Assembly: GCA_903813345.2 (NCBI GenBank)
Contig: CAIIXF020000010.1
Coordinates: forward strand, 24,783,740 to 24,828,336
DNA: 44,597 nt
Direction of reading: 5' to 3'
Source of the DNA: Owenia fusiformis
Taxonomy: Eukaryota > Annelida > Polychaeta > Sabellida > Oweniidae
Part shown: in pieces, positions 40,251 through 44,597 of the stretch
How positions within the stretch are numbered: the stretch's first letter is position 1
Layout: the number at the start of each line of letters is the position of its first letter
Program-made: the position numbers and the translations under genes
The notes under the pieces: generated by a model
Told to the model about the DNA's origin: nothing
Seen by the model: the letters and a program-made list of their open reading frames with translations, nothing else
Database searches by the model: none

Positions 40251-41654
40251 CAATATGTATTTTGTTTGTAAAAATGCCATCCATGGCTGTTCGATGAATA
40301 TGAGTTCAACGTTTGAGATGTTTGATCTATACACATGATATACATACTGAACAATCATACAAACTAGAAAGACTATGAGAATGTTGATTAATCCCTGAAA
40401 CTGAATAATATGATAGATAGTTGGTTCTTCAAAATAAGAGGTTTGGCTTAGATTTTGATATATAGATTTCTATCAAGTGTTATAAAGAATCTGATCTTCG
40501 TAACTTAACTTTAGCATGTGGATTAATATTCAATGGGTTTACATTAAATGCAGATAATACATTAAATGCACGCCCCCGCCAAGTTATATAGGAAGAAAGC
40601 CAGAGCATTTTCATTCTGATACACATCGCATCTAAAACACGTCTGTGTCTGTGATGCAAGAAGAGCGGGTCATAGTATTTCACGATGGAGCATTTTCGAA
40701 ACCCTCTTCATAAGATGTGTAAACCATTCTTAGAAATTGCTACACTGAAAATGGGCTATTGGTATGCACTGTGTACAAGTAATGCCCATTAGTCCGATTT
40801 CACTGCGGACGCCCTGCTGATTGAGTATTTTGTTCAAAATTGAATACAAACTAAGTACTAAGTTTGCAAACATCACACATGCATGTCAACCATGGCCAAT
40901 CAGAAGATGTACCCCTCTATATGATATATAAACCCTTCCTACACCTTGGTTTAGCTTTGGATCACTATGCTATCACTATGTGGCAGAAATGCATTCTGAT
41001 TGGATATAAATGATCACATGACCTTAGTTCACCTTAGTTCACCAAGGTATCAGAAGATGGCATGCCAAAATGTAAAATCTCTAATGAAACACCTGGCCTG
41101 TACTTAATTCTTCAATCAATTAAACTAAAAGGATGATCTCTCTTAGAAAGCTCATAAGAATTTAGCAAAGTACTAGTTTAGTAGGAACGAAGGGCCCCCA
41201 TGCATTCGAAAGATGTAAATTTTCAATTTTGATTTTATAAATCGTTAAGGTATCCATTCAAAGAATTTCGATGTTAATATTGCCATGTCTGTCCTGAATT
41301 TTGAGTGATTACATACAATTTTTGATATAGCTTTTTAATAGGCAATGACAGGTGGTGATAAAATTTATGCGAAGTGCTTGGGAGTAGACATACCCTTTAT
41401 TAAATGGATTAGGATCTATGTAAGCCATTATGAAAATCATTTGACATCTATCTGAAGCCTGTGTTGCCTTTATCCTCATTTTAACATCATCTAATATGTT
41501 TAAATGATGTATTCTGTATGAATGAAATGTCCCTTGGCATTATGGTCCTGAATTGTGATTATGAAACTTGAATGGTGGAGGAGGGGATATAAGACATTGT
41601 TTTTTAACATTGTATTAGGGTCTGGGATAGTTGGGGTCTATCACAGGCGTTGTG
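40251..41654. other. TUBGCP4 intron, no gene seen
   Basis: No exon, element terminus or tandem repeat was recognised in this 1.4-kb stretch. Short frames such as 40480-40683 (- strand) lack support. Confidence 0.4.
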
Positions 41655-41865
41655 CTCTGTGACGGAGCATGCTATTTTGCATAGAAACACTAAGGAACCC
41701 ACACAATTTATTTTTTACTCATATGTTTCGCTATACCAAGGAAAATTACTTACTCCATGCAATGGATATATCATTTGCGGGGAACTTTAACTTCTGTTTG
41801 AAGTCCAACAAAGCTAAGAGTAAAAGCTATTGAAAACAGCGCCGGAGTTTCATACTCAAAAATGT

Positions 41866-42592
41866 GGGTTTACGAAAAACACCGACCGCCGACCACCGAC
41901 CAGTCACTCTCCACAGTTGGGTACATGTGGTCGGCCGACGGTCTTTTACATAAAGATGAAAAAATGCAAAATTAGAAATAAAACTAAAACTGGGAATCCA
42001 ATGACTATAGTACCTTTACTAGGTCGTGATTTAAAAACGTATAATTAATCATTTCAAATCACGATGAAAACGTTACATCGTCGTGGTGTGTAATGTCATA
42101 TTTTTAAGTGATGTTTCAGTTGTTAGAAGACCAATTTAATCCTGGTTATTCACTTAGGAAAAAACGCACGTAACATTGCATTAAGTTCATTCATATGAAA
42201 CGCAATAACAAAAACACACAAACATCGTCGATGTTGATGTCGTAACGTTATGTTTGATTTCTCAGTTGTTAAACGTCAACTGGTAAAAACTACATTTGAT
42301 ATGTTCAAAAAAAGCTTTCTAATGGTGTACTGAAATGGTAAGTCACTTTTAATCCCGATAAGAGAACGCATGTAGCATTACATGTATATTGTGTTCAGTA
42401 TTCAGTAGGCTATGACGATAACAAATCATTTTTGTTTCGAAATTGTTAAACCTGCACATCGCTCCAAAATGCAGGTGTCTTACATGATATGGTCGGTCTT
42501 TTACACATTTTCTTCAAACCCTGTTTTGAGGCTACCAGTGGAAAACACCGACCGGTCGGTGGTCGGTGGGGTCGGTCTTTTTCGTAAACCCC
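41866..42592. mobile_element. Merlin-like (or other 8-bp-TSD) element nested in palindrome arm
   Basis: The ends GGGTTTACGAAAAA and TTTTTCGTAAACCCC are inverse, followed inward by CCGACC repeats on both sides. AAAAATGT flanks both ends (41858-41865, 42593-42600). An 8-bp duplication with a GG-type end fits Merlin, although the lack of transposase prevents a firm family. Removing the insert restores pairing with the other arm. ORFs 41830-42048 and 42412-42690 cross the ends and are incidental. Confidence 0.7.
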
Positions 42593-42808
42593 AAAAATGT
42601 ACCAATTATTTTCTTCATAACTCTGAAGGTATAAATGAGATTTTGATGTATTGGGTATTTTTAATGTTTTATAAAAAAAATAATGTTTAAATTTATTGTC
42701 CGCTGTGACGGAGCAGTTCTAACTACGTTAAGAATTTAAAATTCAAATTATATCTTTTAAAAGTACCCTTAGAGGAGAGAAAGTCTCAGATAACTTTTCT
42801 AAATTATG

Positions 42809-42980
42809 ACAAGTAGTCTGGGAGATCAGGGGTAATGTAAATCTGAGATATAAAAACTACCACTCTTTTAGCATTTTTCAGAGTTTTAGCATTTTAGCAC
42901 AAGTAGTCTGGGAGATCTGGGGTAATGTAAATCTGAGATATAATAACGACCACTCTTTTAGCATTTTTCAGAGTTTTTTA
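42809..42980 (+). repeat. 90-bp direct tandem duplication
   Basis: 'caagtagtctgggagatc', 'ggggtaatgtaaatctgaga' and 'ccactcttttagcattttt' occur at 42809 and again from 42899, with about four differences. Confidence 0.88.
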
Positions 42981-43414
42981 CTGAAATCAACAGAAATCAA
43001 CATAGTGTAAATTCAACATAATATTTCTAATACATTTTCGCCAAGACGCCTTGGAATGTCAAGTGTAGCGTAAATAGGGCTAATATGAATTTATTCGAAA
43101 TAGCGTGTAGACATCCTGCATTCGGACAAATGTATAACCTTTTACCACATAATATTACTGTACGTAAGATGATCCCAATACAGATTCAATTTGTAATTAC
43201 TTGAAATTCATCCCTCATCGTTTTGCTTAGTCTAAAAATATAAAAAGTCTTGGTAAACGTGCTGCACGGTAAAACCTGTATCAATGAACATCTTTCTCTA
43301 GTAAACACCTCTTCTTATCAAATATTCCTCTGACTTCTGTATGGAATTTCCTCTATGGAGTGAACATCTTCCAACCGGGAACACATTTTTGAGGCTACAT
43401 ATGTGTTCACTGTA

Positions 43415-44051
43415 CAGGGTGTCCTGAAAGTATGCCCCCCCCCCTAGGCAGACATATACCAGTGTCGTCATAGTTTGTGTCATATATCATTTTAAAGCTT
43501 ATCCAAAGTTACATCGATTCGCCAAGTATCATGGTTCAACTCTCAAATGTGAAAAATTACAGGCATTTCAAAATTTAATGTTTTGTCAAAATTAAGTTCA
43601 ATTTTACACCAAATTAATAGTCAATGTGTCCTCCTGGGCCATCTTAACAGCAGCAATTCTTTTCGGGTCGGATGGATATTGAGTTGTAAAAAGAGAACAG
43701 TGAGGGTAGAAACTCTAAGGAAACTCTTCTAAAGTGCCTTAACAGGTTTCAATAGGGTTATAAAATTCCACACCCCTATTCGAAGGGCTTTTAAGGTCAT
43801 ATCTGAAAATAATTGCTGCTGTTAATATGGCCAAGGGGGGACTCATTGACTAGTAATGTGGTGTAAAATTGAACTTTATTTTGACAAAACACTAACTAAT
43901 GACTGTAACTTTTTCCCATTTGGGAGTTAAACCATGATACTTGGCAAATCAATGTAACTTTGAATAAGCTTTAAAATGATATATGACACATGCTATGAAG
44001 AGACTGGAATATGTCTGCCTAGGGGGGGGGGCATACTTTTGGGACACCCTG
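43415..44051. mobile_element. Foldback mariner MITE, ~260-bp arms
   Basis: The termini CAGGGTGTCCTGAAAGTATG and CATACTTTTGGGACACCCTG are inverse, with TA at 43413-43414 and 44052-44053. Arms of about 260 bp follow. Each arm contains a trace of a transposase C-terminus read outward: IAAV-(N)MAKGGLID plus stop at 43812-43854 (+), and the mirror IAAV..MAQ with GGHID in another frame at 43619-43660 (-). The element is thus two inverted copies of a mariner 3' end. C-run and G-run of 9-10 near the ends differ in length. Confidence 0.85.
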
Positions 44052-44199
44052 TACACATGTTTTACTGTTAATGAGTTACCATGCATAAGTTGGATTGCAG
44101 TACAAACTGAGAAAGAAGATTAAAGAGTGGTCGTATATACATCCCAGAATTTAAATTGTGTACTTTTATTACTTTTCATTTTTCAGAATACCTTACAAA
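44052..44199. other. Loop of palindrome 3, nothing further
   Basis: No exon accepted. 'tttttcag' at about 44185 resembles an acceptor, but the following frame does not match GCP4. Confidence 0.4.
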
Positions 44200-44597
44200 A
44201 GAGATTAGAAACTGTTCCGTCACAACGGAAAAAAAATGTAATTATTATTTTTTATGAAAAAATTAAAAAGACCCAATACATCAATATCTCATTAATATCT
44301 TCAGAGTTGTGCTGAAAACATATGTAAATATTATCGTGTCACTATATTGTACCATTAAAAAGAAATAAAAGAAATGGTATGATACTCTGGCGCCGTTTTC
44401 AATAGCTTTTATTCTTAGCGTTGTTGTACTTCAAACAGAAGTTAAAGTAACCCGCAAATGATATATCCATTGCATGTAGTAGGTAATTTCTTTTGATATA
44501 GAGAAACATATGAGTAAAAAAATAAATTGTGTGGATTTCCTAGTGTTTCTATGCAAAATAGCACGCTCCTTCAAAGCGGACAAATTTTTTGATACCA

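Larger units (their letters stand above)
41655..44585. repeat. Giant palindrome 3, loaded with two nested transposons
   Basis: The left arm 41655-42735 (minus the insertion 41866-42592) and right arm 44200-44585 are inverse copies. Paired landmarks: 'ggagcatgctattttgcata' with 'tatgcaaaatagcacgctcc'; 'aatggatatatcatttgcgg'; 'caaacagaagtt'; 'gcgccggag' with 'ctctggcgcc'; and 'tgatgtattgggt'. The loop (42736-44199) contains a 90-bp duplication and the MITE at 43415-44051. Arm sequence recurs at 730-853. Confidence 0.8.

Noticed and set aside
44127-44315. Possible next TUBGCP4 exon after 'tttttcag' near 44185
   Set aside because: The phase-1 frame gives no GCP4-like residues, and the stretch pairs with the other arm of palindrome 3, so it is repeat sequence.

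Overview
This is an AT-rich, repeat-dense piece of an animal genome. It has no operons, ribosome binding sites or long ORFs. Three short spliced exons of one conserved gene lie in very long introns packed with DNA transposons. Recurrent ACATGTA-type words, AGGTCA-rich repeats, TCCG simple repeats, Tc1/mariner, PIF/Harbinger, piggyBac-like, hAT and Helitron/Helentron-like elements suggest a marine lophotrochozoan, most likely a mollusc such as a bivalve. That taxonomic call is inference.

The one gene I recognise with confidence is the gamma-tubulin complex component 4 gene (TUBGCP4/GCP4), on the + strand. Exons at 1675-1784, 27915-28003 and 37865-38033 have GT-AG borders and compatible phases (phase 1, then phase 0, then phase 1 out). 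Together they encode one continuous stretch of the N-terminal part of GCP4. They total only 368 coding bases. The introns between them are about 26.1 kb and 9.9 kb, and the third runs off the window. Earlier and later exons are outside or not found.

Layout. 1-1674: two tandem-repeat families. 1814-4850: Harbinger MITE, a mariner with long inverted repeats, minisatellites. 6917-9142: deleted PIF/Harbinger element with a HARBI1-like N-terminal remnant, a nested piggyBac-type MITE and a recent 461-bp tandem duplication. 10271-11795: decayed Ty3/gypsy-like gag-protease piece on the - strand. 11805-12345: mariner relic. 13115-13889: dispersed repeat, again at 34081-34807. 14102-15375: Helentron-like element. 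15714-19210: giant palindrome with other repeats in its loop. 19818-21012: two unexplained antisense ORFs. 21326-23231: foldback and long-TIR mariners. 24781-27850: second giant palindrome with a Helentron-like element in its loop. 28170-37660: mostly Helentron-like elements of two families, with a hAT insertion bearing a perfect 8-bp target duplication. 38640-40250: minisatellite and a TCCG/ATGGCGGCC repeat. 41655-44585: third palindrome, carrying a Merlin-like insertion and a foldback mariner MITE.

The strongest biological signal beyond the gene is architectural. Three unrelated-sequence families (25951-27117, 14102-15375, 30071-32016) share one end plan: a 5' hairpin starting TTAG, a copy of its arm near the 3' end, then a short hairpin 10-11 nt before a terminal CTAG followed by T. 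The same elements spread clustered AGGTCA nuclear-receptor half-sites through the intron.
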